A program made the position numbers and the translations under genes. Positions 38,701-48,059 of a stretch of 64,000 nucleotides of DNA are shown piece by piece. Each line of letters begins with the position of its first letter. The first letter of the stretch is position 1. The stretch lies in NCBI GenBank assembly GCA_947179485.1, contig OX359246.1, forward strand, positions 31,496,001 through 31,560,000, read 5' to 3'. This stretch comes from Allacma fusca (taxonomy: Eukaryota; Arthropoda; Collembola; Symphypleona; Sminthuridae). A model generated the notes under the pieces. It had not been told where the DNA came from. It did not search any database and saw only the letters and a program-made list of their open reading frames with translations.

Positions 38701-41700
38701 TTTGCAGTATGTAAAATTGTACAATTTTTAGATTCCTCTTTGTGATGGTCTACATATATCAAAACGCGAGAGCCTGCAATTAGTATCAGCCCTTGCTAAA
38801 AAAGCAAATCTTACCCGAAGTAGTATCGACGATCTTTTGAGGTTACTGAAGCTTCACCTACTAACAGGAGTCAAGTATCCTAAATCAAGCTACAAGCTTC
38901 AAAAAGCTTTAAAGTGTCTTTCAATGCCTAGCAAGCGTTACATTTACTGTGAAACATGTGAACGAGTTATAAGTAGCATGATTTGTGAAGAATGTGAAAA
39001 CGTATTTGAGGAGAAGCAGATTAGAACTGCTGGCAATTATTTTATAATATACGACGTGATTTCGCAGTTTTCAGTTATGCTGCGCAACGGGATAATTAAG
39101 CAAGAATTAACAACTGAGATTCTAAAGCGATTGTCTATGTCAGTGGAAGAAAAACAGCTACTATATGGTAACAAATATACTGACATTGTTGGAGATTGGA
39201 ATTTATCAGCAACTTTAAACACGGATGGGGTCCCTGTCTTTAAATCGTCCAAGTATTCAATATGGCCAGTTCTGATGACATTGAATGAGTTGCCGTACAA
39301 ATTGCGCAAAAATATGGTTCTTCTAGGAGCTCTATGGTGTGGCACTAAAAAAATTAATATTGACATGGTATTCTCATTGCTCGTTCCAGAACTTAACAAA
39401 CTACAGGAGACTGGGGTTATGTGGACAAATTCGGTGGGTGACATAATTTTAAGCAAATGTTTTTTCAAAAAGTCAGCACTGACGCGGTGGCAAGATGTAT
39501 GGTTCAGGGAACAACACAATTTAATGGAGCATATGGGTGTAATTATTGCAAAGAAAAGGGATTAGTTGTTCCCAAAGGTAGAGGACGATGCAGAATTTTT
39601 ACAAAAACCAAAAACCTGGACCTTCGTACTGATGAAAGCCACCGTGAAATTATTAACTCTGGTGAGTTGAAATTTGGAATCAAATTTGCAACGCCATTAC
39701 TCAACCTTCAGAACTTTAATGTGATTTCGGGATTTCCCGTTGAGCCAATGCACAATGTGTTTCTCGGGGTGACTAAAATGATTTTTATTCTGTGGTTCAC
39801 CTTGAAACGTAGTGACTGTTATTTAGGTAAAGCTGCAACTAGACAAATAATTAATCGCAGACTTTTGAGCTGCAAAGTATCGTCAGAAATTGTACGGACA
39901 GTGAGACCCCTAGAAACCATGAAACACTGGAAGGCATCCGAATATCGAAGCTTAGTGTTCATAATGGCACTAATTACAAGTGATTTGCTTCCGAAAGCAT
40001 ACAACAAGAACTTCTGTAAATTTGAAAATTCTATATATCATTTGTCCAAGGAAGTATTGCAACGAGAACATATTATTTCTTGTGAAAAAAAGATGCGACA
40101 GTTTGTTCAGAATGTTGCGAACTTATATGGGGAAGAATACATGAGCTACAATGTTCACCTTCTTCTGCATATTGTTCAGACATGCAAAGATTTTGGTCCA
40201 TTGTGGCAGTATTCGGCATTCATGTTCGAATCCTTTAACGCAGTTTTATTAAAATATATTTCTAATGCCAACGGTGTCGCCATTCAAATATCCAAAAAAT
40301 ATAGCCAGGATCTTCAAACACGGTTTACTGACCCGGAAATTTTCCAGCATGAAGATGCACGTATTTTGTTTTCCCAACTAGTAACAATTCCTAAACTGTC
40401 AACTAAAATGTTCGCTATTATGAAACCATACTCCAGGTTTATACCAGATGAAATGTTAATTAATCAATGCTCAGTTTTTGCTAAAATCAGTTGTATGTTT
40501 CGAGCTCGGAGTGCCATAATTAATGGACACGTATTTAAGTCATACGAAACGGCAAAACGTGCGGATTGTTATGTCCGCATAGACCAAAATCACATCGGAA
40601 AAGTTAAAGAGTTTTTAAAAATACATTGTAGCTGTCAAAGGTTTTGTGATTGTCAAAAGGAATTAGCCTTGCTGGAGATATTTAGAATTTCAAGTTTGCC
40701 TTTGATTGACTTTGGGTTTACATGTAAATTAAGTGTAAACAAAAGAGTTAAGGTTTTGCCCATATGTCATCTGTCAAATGATAAATTTATTAAACTTGAG
40801 TATAATGATTCTATGTACTTCCTTCATATTTGTAATTTGTTTGAAATTGATTGATTTATTGTGAACAATAAATTATTATAATTGCTTGTAATTAATTTCA
40901 TTTTAAATTTCGATCGAATTTTGCACCTTCCGGAAAGTTAAATCATTCAATCTTATAGCAGTGTCGCACATGTGGACTAACAAATCCTATGGGTAAACCA
41001 TTGGAACCCATAGTCATTTGCTCTATAGCATAATTTCTATAGGATACTATAAGATACTATAGACATTTTAAATCAAAATCCTACATGTCCTCAATTCCCA
41101 TAGAATCCTATGCCAGATTAACGCGCGGGATACCAGCCTATATGACCAACTCTAAAAAAGTGGCAATTTTATTCATCCCCACAACCCCCTGGAGTTTGCC
41201 CAGAGTTTTCCCTCGCCAGAACGCAGGCCTTGCGTTATAGCCCGCAAATGCTATTTTGTTTACTTATAACACAAATAATTGTTGTGCTATCGTTGCAGGA
41301 AGATTTTGCTCGAAGGTGGTCCGTGTCCACCCCAATTTATTATTTTATGTTGTCATCAATAAGAGGCAACGGTAAGAAATATTTGATTCTCCCAAGGCTC
41401 AGCAAATCTTTTATCAGATTTATTCAAAATATTATCAAAATTATTCTGCGGTAAAATTGTGATCACAGAAATTTGAATTCATATTTCGAATTACAAAAAA
41501 CATCAGCTAATGATGTTCTATTGAAAATATAGTTTAGTACTTGTTACTTTAGCAAAACCCTAAAAGAATACTTTGTTACTCAAAATTAGATTCCTTTTAA
41601 ATCACATTTAATCGTCGTTGAGTGTGTTTTCAAATGTTCTCCGTCCGAATTTTTTGGGCTGCAGACCTGCCTTTAAGGTTGCGAGACCCAGATTTATATC

Positions 41701-41893
41701 TGACCCAAATCTGCCCTAACTGTATAAATCAATTACGTTCCAGCGATGTCTACCCAAGCCGACCCGTATAATCACAGCCATCACCTTAGTTATGTATATT
41801 ACCTGGAAGTTTGCAACAGGACCTGTTGAAAAAATACCGAATGAAAGCAAAAGTGGCTAGCGTAAGGCAAAGCCAAATCAATGGAGTCCCCAT
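32756..41893 (-). CDS. Cytochrome P450, CYP2-clan-like, 7 exons, 504 aa
   Basis: Model: complement(join(32756..33203, 33621..33801, 33904..34160, 34222..34525, 34619..34728, 34981..35104, 41803..41893)); 1515 nt, all phases match. Exon 1 supplies an N-terminal membrane anchor (MGTPLIWLCLTLATFAFIRY) and splices to complete the KLPGPS hinge. Helix C has WSEQR. Helix I has AGSATAYHT, close to the usual AGx(D/E)T(T/S) but with Ala before Thr. The K-helix ExxR is EMIR, the meander has PERF, and the haem loop is FGAGRRKCLG with the Cys ligand. It should be an ER-anchored haem monooxygenase needing NADPH-P450 reductase; the substrate is unknown. Length and motifs are complete, so it is probably functional. 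Intron 1 (about 6.7 kb) contains a whole CMC transposon with two genes. The exon 34619..34728 uses a GC donor (G|gcaagt). Confidence 0.88.
35722..37301 (-). CDS. Coiled-coil/BEN-domain-like protein carried by transposon 1, 309 aa
   Basis: Model: complement(join(35722..35855, 35949..36206, 36308..36506, 36760..36801, 36912..37030, 37124..37301)); 930 nt, all phases consistent, stop TAA. The N-terminus MDKKYAAVLWSDHH begins a compact beta-rich segment. A basic stretch follows (KGLRKRKLDG), then a predicted coiled coil (LEKDEIIESLRSKLRGK). The C-terminal ~100 residues resemble a BEN domain: NPGIFLRKLMEKSNIVT, then SSVSGQK and RPRLDLRKFNAC. BEN domains bind DNA or chromatin; the assignment rests on motif resemblance only. 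The gene is head-to-head with the transposase (start codons about 360 bp apart), which suggests a shared promoter. The frame is intact over six exons, so selection has acted until recently. Confidence 0.7.
37663..40854 (+). CDS. Tnp2-family (CMC) transposase with apparent -1 frameshift
   Basis: Model: 37663..37743, 38295..38654, 38732..40854, with a frame change at about 39460 in the last exon; about 854 aa if bridged. Recognisable family blocks: a CxxC knuckle (YCETCERV, ICEECE), TDGVPVFKSS, TDAVARCMVQG, the zinc pair YGCNYC, PMHNVFLGVTK, KHWKASEYRSLV, YNVHLLLHIV and FGPLWQYSAFMFES. These match the 640-aa transposase at 46-48 kb in order and spacing. The probable catalytic acids are the D in TDGVP, the D in STDAVAR and the E in MFES, by family analogy. 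The frame break lies on TGT TTT TTC (a U UUU UUC heptamer): either a one-base indel in the homopolymer or, less likely, programmed slippage. Intron 1 holds a MITE (37760..38069). Confidence 0.75.
37760..38069 (-). mobile_element. MITE with CAGGGGTCGGAT ends, copy 2
   Basis: Inverted ends CAGGGGTCGGATTTCTGT and ACAAATATCCGACCCCTG. It is related to 16051..16356 in opposite orientation. It sits in the first intron of the transposase of element 1, which makes it younger than that element. No clear target duplication. Confidence 0.7.
41230..41610. repeat. Dispersed repeat with empty hAT site
   Basis: Matches 14440-14605 joined to 16390-16470 and 17363-17470. At about 41530 it shows tagtttagtacttg where the 16-kb locus has the 894-bp hAT. 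It lies in P450 intron 1 between the transposon and exon 1. Confidence 0.6.
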
Positions 41894-42898
41894 CCTCAGA
41901 TGAAGCCGAACGGTATACACACAATTAGTATGAAACTTGTCTCTCAAATGAAGCTGCTTTATACATCCCTGCCAACTTTCTTGAGGGATTTTGTTGACGA
42001 TCTTTTGTATTTGCGTAATCAACCTTTGATAAATACCGTCCAAACAGGTTTAAGGGTAAACAGGTTTTATATTTATTCTAAACAAGTAAGGACGTTTCCA
42101 GTAGGTATGTATATGTCCATGATTTAATTTTTTTTGTGACAATAGAGCTACTTCCTTCGCAATCCCAACAGATCCAATTTTATTTCCACTATATTTTTGT
42201 AATCATAATCGTGCAATTATAACATCAAATCCCGCTTTTTCTGTAATATTTTAGAAACTGCTGAAAGCTACATATCTACGATAATGGTTCCAAAAATTTA
42301 AACACATATATTTAATTACAAGAATGAAGATAAGTGCCTTTTAGGTGTCAAATGGGAAGAATCCCAACAAAAGCTGGATTTTTGTTGTCTGAATATTCAC
42401 GCAAAGCGCAAACACAAGATATAAATACTCACGCGTGTACTCCTCGGTGGAAATAAAAATTAATGAGACAAAATTATCTTTTCTAATAAATTTGCGACCG
42501 AAATCCGGTAACACTACATATCAATTTATATATGTACATCAGTCATTTCGAAGTGTAGTGTACTCTATGTGTGTAATGTGCTTCCTTATAAAACTGTCTC
42601 CATTACTAATGAGATTCTTAATATAAAGGGAAAAACTAATTGTATTGAACGTAGTAAATATTTATACACAAAAACATGTTTTGGCTATAGTTACACTGTT
42701 ACATAGTTGAAACTGCCATTTGTCTTAATGAACTTCAATTTTTGAATAAATATTTAAAGTCCTTAATTTGAGTGTTATTTTTGTAGCTGAAATCATAAAA
42801 GTTTGGTTGAACAAAAATAATTATTTCCAGGAAGAGCCGTAATAAGAGCTAGGGCTTTAAAAACATCTGCCAGTGTGGATTATTACTCCTATTTGTCC
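41894..42898. other. Upstream region of the P450 gene
   Basis: About 1 kb with no exon-like frame. It should contain the P450 promoter on the minus strand. No specific regulatory motif could be supported. Confidence 0.4.
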
Positions 42899-44154
42899 CA
42901 GTGTTGCGACCAAATCAAACATTTTCAAATTTGAAATTGTATTTGAATCCGAATTTCAAATACAATTTATTCACACCTCCTAAATTGATTTGAATTTGAA
43001 AAACCAAATCAACTGAATAAATAACCGATTTGACGAAACCAAATTCAGTGTTTTATTTGAATCCGAATTTTATTTGCATTTCAAATCAAAAAATTATCCG
43101 AAATTGCATTTGATTTGAAATTGAATTTGAACTTGGTTTTTCAAGTTTGAGCTAGCCCAAACAGGTGAATATGGTTATAATGTTATATGAAGTATAAGGC
43201 AGCCAAACAATTCTACTCACTAAACTCTTGAAATTTGCTAACAATTGTATCAATCCTTTTTACAAGTTTTAGTAGTAACAGCTTGCATAACCATTCTTTC
43301 ACAGTAAGCAAGTCGGTTCCTGTTTCGAATATGCACTCCACATGCACACCAGTTGTTGAAGCTCTTAAACAAACCTAGCCATTTTTGACACATTATCGAA
43401 TGCGTGTTCATTTTCATAAAACAAAAGTTACAAGCTGGCAGTTTTCAGATACGAGGAACCGGCACTGAAGTGACTGGAGGAAGCTAAATACTTTTTAAAT
43501 TCATCCTTTGAAAAAAGATTAGGCCGGTTTATTTGACATAACATCGTGTCGAGGTTCCACATTCGTAGACATGTAGAATGTAATACGTTCACTGTTTTAA
43601 GTCCTAAATTACCCTGTATAAAGTAGTAATTAAAAAAGGAAGAAACAATGAAGCAGTTAATTAAATTAAGTGACAACAAATTATTAGTGGAGCACATGGG
43701 ATCTTATTAACAAAACTAAACCTAATTTTTATAATAATTTTGACACCTGGTACCATTAACTACGAAATTGATATTACAAGTCAACTGAAATCGTGATCTC
43801 AACGTTAATCGTGAAAAGCCCGTGAAGTAATTGCAAGTAAAGCAATGCTTGAGATGAATGATGAGAATGCACAAAATCGTTTCTTTCAATAGTCCAGACG
43901 GTTTCAATGCAATTTAGACTTTAAACGATGCACTTCAAAACCAAGTTCAAAACCAATTTCAAATTCAAATTTGCATTAGGGCAATCTGGATTCGAAATTG
44001 ATTTGGTTTTCAAATTATAAAATCATATTTGATTTGAAGTTCATCCGAATTTCAAAACCAATTTCAAATATCAAACACAACTGAATTTGATTCGCTAAAC
44101 CAATTTATTATAAAATGGACATTCAAATATAATTTGGATTTGGTCGCAACACTG
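42899..44154. mobile_element. hAT-type non-autonomous element (AAATTTGAAATT family), 1256 bp
   Basis: An 18-bp inverted repeat CAGTGTTGCGACCAAATC at both ends and a near-perfect 8-bp target duplication (atttgtcc / atccgtcc). Subterminal zones are dense in AAATTTGAAATT-like words. No transposase remnant. Confidence 0.8.
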
Positions 44155-44210
44155 ATCCGTCCACATAAATCTCACACCTTCCTGAGATTTCATTCCCAAT
44201 GGCAGGCAGG

Positions 44211-45059
44211 TAGAGCTACTTGTGGGAACGAAAAGTTTGATCCCATTCCCGAACCCGGTCCCGAAAATCGGGTCATCAATATTTTCGGACTCACACCCGA
44301 ACCCGTTCCCGAAATACTGGGATCGGGTGCACAAAAACCCAGATATTAAATGTGCTTGAATCGTTGATCTCAAACCCGATCCCGGTCCCGAACCCGAAAT
44401 CAGATAAAATTTGCTCCCAATCCCGATCCCGAATCCCTTGAACCCGGACTCGTTCCCGGGACCTGCGTAGTTAGTGTAAATCAATTTTTTTCTTCCCATT
44501 TTTATTGATTTAACAATACTTGTGCATGCAACAATAGATTTAGGAAAATTACAAATTGTCATCAAACTAAACGTCTGGTCTGCGTTGCCGAAAAAGAACC
44601 AGGAAGACTACTTAAACGATTTCCACTATGAGTTTAGCAATGACTTTCATCTTGCAAGTTAGAGTAGGCGGAAATCACTACTACGCGATCCCAACTGAAA
44701 ATATGCGAAACGGCTCACGTCGCTTACGTAAAATTATTATCTCAACATTTTAACGAGGGAAGCCGTGCATGCTTTGTATTTTTTCTCCGGTAGATGGTTT
44801 TGTAGTTCCCGGGAACGTGAAGCGTGTAACGGGTGTGGGAACGAAGATGTTCCCGGTTCCCGACGGGAACACAAATACCTTCATCAAGCTTGAACCCGTT
44901 CCCAAACCCGGTCCCGATCCAGAAATCCCGGGTCTGCTGAGCATGTTCCTGAACCTGGTCCCAAAGTATTTGGGAACAATAATTAGACACCCGAACTCGA
45001 ACCCGTTCCCGATCCCGAACCCAATTCCCGGGTGTATCCCGATCCCAAAAGTAGCTCTA
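44211..45059. mobile_element. hAT-type non-autonomous element (CCCGAACCCGGTCCCG family), 849 bp
   Basis: Inverted ends TAGAGCTACTTGTGGGA / TCCCAAAAGTAGCTCTA and a perfect 8-bp target duplication caggcagg (44203..44210, 45060..45067). Subterminal arrays of CCCGAACCCGTTCCC raise local GC content and create Gly/Pro-rich open frames that are not genes. Confidence 0.85.
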
Positions 45060-45247
45060 CAGGCAGGGCCTGGAGCTATTAGTACGGTTTAGTGACATTA
45101 CTCTACACGATATTTTCAAAGACATTTAATCCTGGATTTTAAAATAACTCTCATACAGTGGCAAGGACTATTAATAATAAATTGTACATAGTTACTTGCT
45201 CGTTACACCAGCCCTGTCTATACAATATTCATTTCAAGTATTCGTTT

Positions 45248-45401
45248 TTAGAAACCAGATCCTAAAAGCATTCGTAATTTGTACCCGAGAAGCCATTTCA
45301 AATCTTCCCAAGACACGGTTTGGTCCAGCATTTCATCAAGGTGGGTAAAGTACGGGTCTTCATTGAACTTCATGATTGTCTCCCTTGGCAAGTTGAGTAG
45401 T
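45248..45401 (-). pseudogene. Possible terminal exon fragment, FMN alpha-hydroxyacid oxidase-like
   Basis: A minus-strand frame of 51 codons follows a good acceptor (ttttacag at 45402-45409) and ends in TAA. It reads NLPRETIMKFNEDPYFTHLD, then TVSWEDLKWLLGY. The SWEDLKWL block resembles the S/T-W-(D/E)-D-I-x-W-L segment just before the catalytic TIM-barrel strand of (S)-2-hydroxy-acid oxidases. The family continues far beyond this point, whereas here a stop follows within 12 residues, so this is probably a truncated copy or chance. No other exon of the gene was found nearby. Confidence 0.3.
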
Positions 45402-46067
45402 CTGTAAAATTTTATTTGATGAACTTATTACATGTATTTAATATTACAGGAATCGTAATTCAATTTCCCCATTTTTTAATAAATATTATTTCCGACTTTA
45501 AAAACTTGTTTCATTCCAATTTTATAATATAATAAAACAATACCCAGGGATTATTTTTGGAGTCGGTTTAGCAAATAGTATTGGACGGTAGTTATTATAT
45601 TTTTATTGCGGTTTGACAAGGTTTAGCTATTTCTCATTTTCATCGGTATCAGGTGGAAGGAACTACTCAGATATTTTCGAAAATATAAATGATATTCTAG
45701 AGTAAATGATTTCATTTCCCCACTACTATATAATTTGCAAATACTAAGATATGCAAAACTGGATATAATCCCAGACGTAATTACACTAATTGTAAGGATA
45801 CAGTAGAAATGTTTTTTCGCCAAGAAGGAATAGTCTACCCAGTCAACAAAATGTTGTTGGGCCAACGTTGGCGATTTGCCGTTGGCCAAACGTTAGTAAT
45901 GGCCGCAGGGGCAACATAGGCCCACGGTTGGCAGAATGTTCTTGTTTGACGACAGCCCAACGAAAAAACAACTTATCTCCAACAAACGTTCTCAGCAAAA
46001 TTAAATCAGCACGTTTATGAAAATAACTTCTAAAAGTAAAACAAATAATGAAAGAATAGTAAAAGTT

Positions 46068-47987
46068 TTATTCACGAAGCGGTATACACATAAATATAAA
46101 GAGATCCGTACAAACAGGATAAGCATAACATTTACAAAAAACTTTATCAGTGGTAACTCGAACAATTGAATCACATAAATTCCAGACTTTAAAAATTCCT
46201 AAAAGAGAACTTGAGCAAGGAAAACCATTGCAATCACTTTTGCATAAAAATTTCTTGCACTTGTACATGTCCGATTTGCTAGAAATAGATACAACTATGT
46301 AGATGTCCCCTGCAGTTGACAATATAAAATTATTTGCCTGACAAGTATCTTCCGGAATAATCGAAAATTTTCGTCGAGGTATGTCCCTGCTACAGTGTAA
46401 GTTACCGTCCCGAAAAAATTCGTGCTCGCTAACTCTATTAACAAGTTGTCTAATAAACTGATTTTTGCCTCGCAAAAGCTTTTTTAAAGTTTGCATAAAA
46501 TTTTCGAAAATAAAAGCATTACAATTTTCGAGTGATCCGTACGTTATGCTGTCTTTAGATAAATGGATTAACGAGTGCATGTTATACACAAGAAATTGCT
46601 TAGAATACATCGTAGGAACTAGCTCAACAAATTTATGCAGCAAAGTGTTCGCGAAATTTCGCCAGTTATCATTTTCAGCATGTACGGACAATAAAATCTG
46701 CATTGCGGTGCTAAATAACATAAAGTGTTCAAATAATTCCCGTTGGAGTACATTTTCTAAGCAAAACGGCCCCACGTATAACATAAATGCTCTTAGTTCA
46801 GTTGCTTTCCAATGCCCTAACTCTAGCAAAGATCTAGGTTTTCTTGAAAACTCCTTAGGGGTAAATTTTGACAATTTGGAAATTTTATCATTCAAAATTC
46901 TTAAACCAGCAGCACTGATTTTATAAGGTATAGGACCAAATGCCCAAACTTTCAGAAGTTTTTTCATACATCCAAGACAGCATAAATGCATGTAGTCTAA
47001 GACTACTTGACTGACCAAGTCTATTCTTAAGTCAACAAGTGGGCTTGTTCCAACATGATGTACAATATCAACCTTATTTAAAAATGAATGATTATCCCGA
47101 AGAGTAGATTCTAATTCCGTAAAAATAACACGCCCGTCGTATTTACCCTTTTGAATACATCTTTCGCATCCATGATAAGCATTAAATAAACTCGTTTGTT
47201 TAATTAATGCTCTTGCAGGCGCATCAGCTACAATTGCGTAAATACGAAAATCATATTTACTGCTTTTAAATGTTAGGCCACTCGTTTCGAGACGACTGAC
47301 TTCCGTAATAAATTCTTTACAAAATTCATGTATCAGGGGCTTTTCACTACCGTAATACACAGCTATAATAAAAGGAGTCTTATTAACAGATTGGTTTACA
47401 GAACCTAATATTGGCCAAAATTCTTGTTTGGTGCTTTTACTGATAGGTAAGCCGTCTATTCCTACTGATATAGTTACACAAGATGATTTATTTAAATTCT
47501 GAAACACTGAACAATTTGGCAAATTAATTTCGCAATATCCCTCCTCTAATCTTCTAATTATGGCTTTTTCAATACCAAAATAATAAAACTCACCCGTTCC
47601 TAACGATATTATCTCTCGTCTCTGAAAACCTGTATTTAAAAGCGTTCTGGGGTCTAAAGGAATATCCATATCAAAATGTTCTTCTTTCAAAATTTTCAAA
47701 AGATCTTTCAGTGATGTATGCGTTTGATTATGATTTAGCGCCCACTCTGCAAGTTTACTTCTGAAGCAAATGTTTTTACGACAATTTTCTGTATCAGAAG
47801 AGTCGGAACAGGAATGGTTACTGCTGCAGGAAATTGTGTAATTAAAATTCGCGTCGGGATCTTCATCTGAATCAGTCAAATCTTGCGGAACCGGACCAAT
47901 TGTAACAGGTGCACCATTTTGTATTTTAGCTAACTTTTGTGTTACCGCTATTGACCTATGTCTGCGCTTAGATCTAGTGGACAACAT
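46068..47987 (-). CDS. Tnp2-family (CMC) transposase, intact, 639 aa
   Basis: A single uninterrupted exon starting at the ATG at 47987 (MLSTRSKRRHRS). The N-terminal ~70 residues are basic and then Ser/Asp-rich. Family blocks in order: ISVGIDGLPISKSTKQEFWP, FRIYAIVADAPARALI, a zinc pair YHGCERC, VLDYMHLCCLGCMKKLLKVW, LGHWKATELRAFMLYVGP, YNMHSLIHL and ENCNAFIFENFMQTL. The putative catalytic triad is D in IDGLP, D in VADAPAR and E in FEN, by analogy with other CMC transposases. It would act in the nucleus to cut and paste the host element through its TIRs. It is the downstream gene of the element; the DUF4806 gene ends 73 bp before its start on the same strand. There are no frameshifts, in contrast to the homologue at 37.7-40.9 kb. 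Confidence 0.88.
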   Translation of the reverse strand: MLSTRSKRRHRSIAVTQKLAKIQNGAPVTIGPVPQDLTDSDEDPDANFNYTISCSSNHSCSDSSDTENCRKNICFRSKLAEWALNHNQTHTSLKDLLKILKEEHFDMDIPLDPRTLLNTGFQRREIISLGTGEFYYFGIEKAIIRRLEEGYCEINLPNCSVFQNLNKSSCVTISVGIDGLPISKSTKQEFWPILGSVNQSVNKTPFIIAVYYGSEKPLIHEFCKEFITEVSRLETSGLTFKSSKYDFRIYAIVADAPARALIKQTSLFNAYHGCERCIQKGKYDGRVIFTELESTLRDNHSFLNKVDIVHHVGTSPLVDLRIDLVSQVVLDYMHLCCLGCMKKLLKVWAFGPIPYKISAAGLRILNDKISKLSKFTPKEFSRKPRSLLELGHWKATELRAFMLYVGPFCLENVLQRELFEHFMLFSTAMQILLSVHAENDNWRNFANTLLHKFVELVPTMYSKQFLVYNMHSLIHLSKDSITYGSLENCNAFIFENFMQTLKKLLRGKNQFIRQLVNRVSEHEFFRDGNLHCSRDIPRRKFSIIPEDTCQANNFILSTAGDIYIVVSISSKSDMYKCKKFLCKSDCNGFPCSSSLLGIFKVWNLCDSIVRVTTDKVFCKCYAYPVCTDLFIFMCIPLRE

Positions 47988-48059
47988 TTCACACGACCTA
48001 AGTAGAAACTGAGCTAACCTATCTAAAAGTAGTTTATATTATTAAATACTAATTTAAAA

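Larger units (their letters stand above)
35371..41140. mobile_element. CMC-type DNA transposon 1, inside P450 intron 1
   Basis: Carries a Tnp2-family transposase gene (+) and a divergent BEN-like gene (-). Both flanks (35390-35585 and 40980-41120) are dense in cctatag/ctatagg motifs in both orientations, typical subterminal repeats of CACTA-like elements. The ends TAGCCCATCCCGC and GCGGGATACCAGCCTA are imperfect inverted repeats, so boundaries are approximate. No clear target duplication remains. It is older than element 2, judging from the decayed ends, the frameshift in the transposase and an internal MITE. Confidence 0.65.

Noticed and set aside
44095-45092. Gly/Pro-rich open frames on both strands
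   Set aside because: They are translations of the CCCGAACCCGGTCCC subterminal array of the hAT at 44211..45059.
46465-46926. A 153-codon plus-strand frame
   Set aside because: It is antisense to the intact transposase at 46068..47987 with no independent support.
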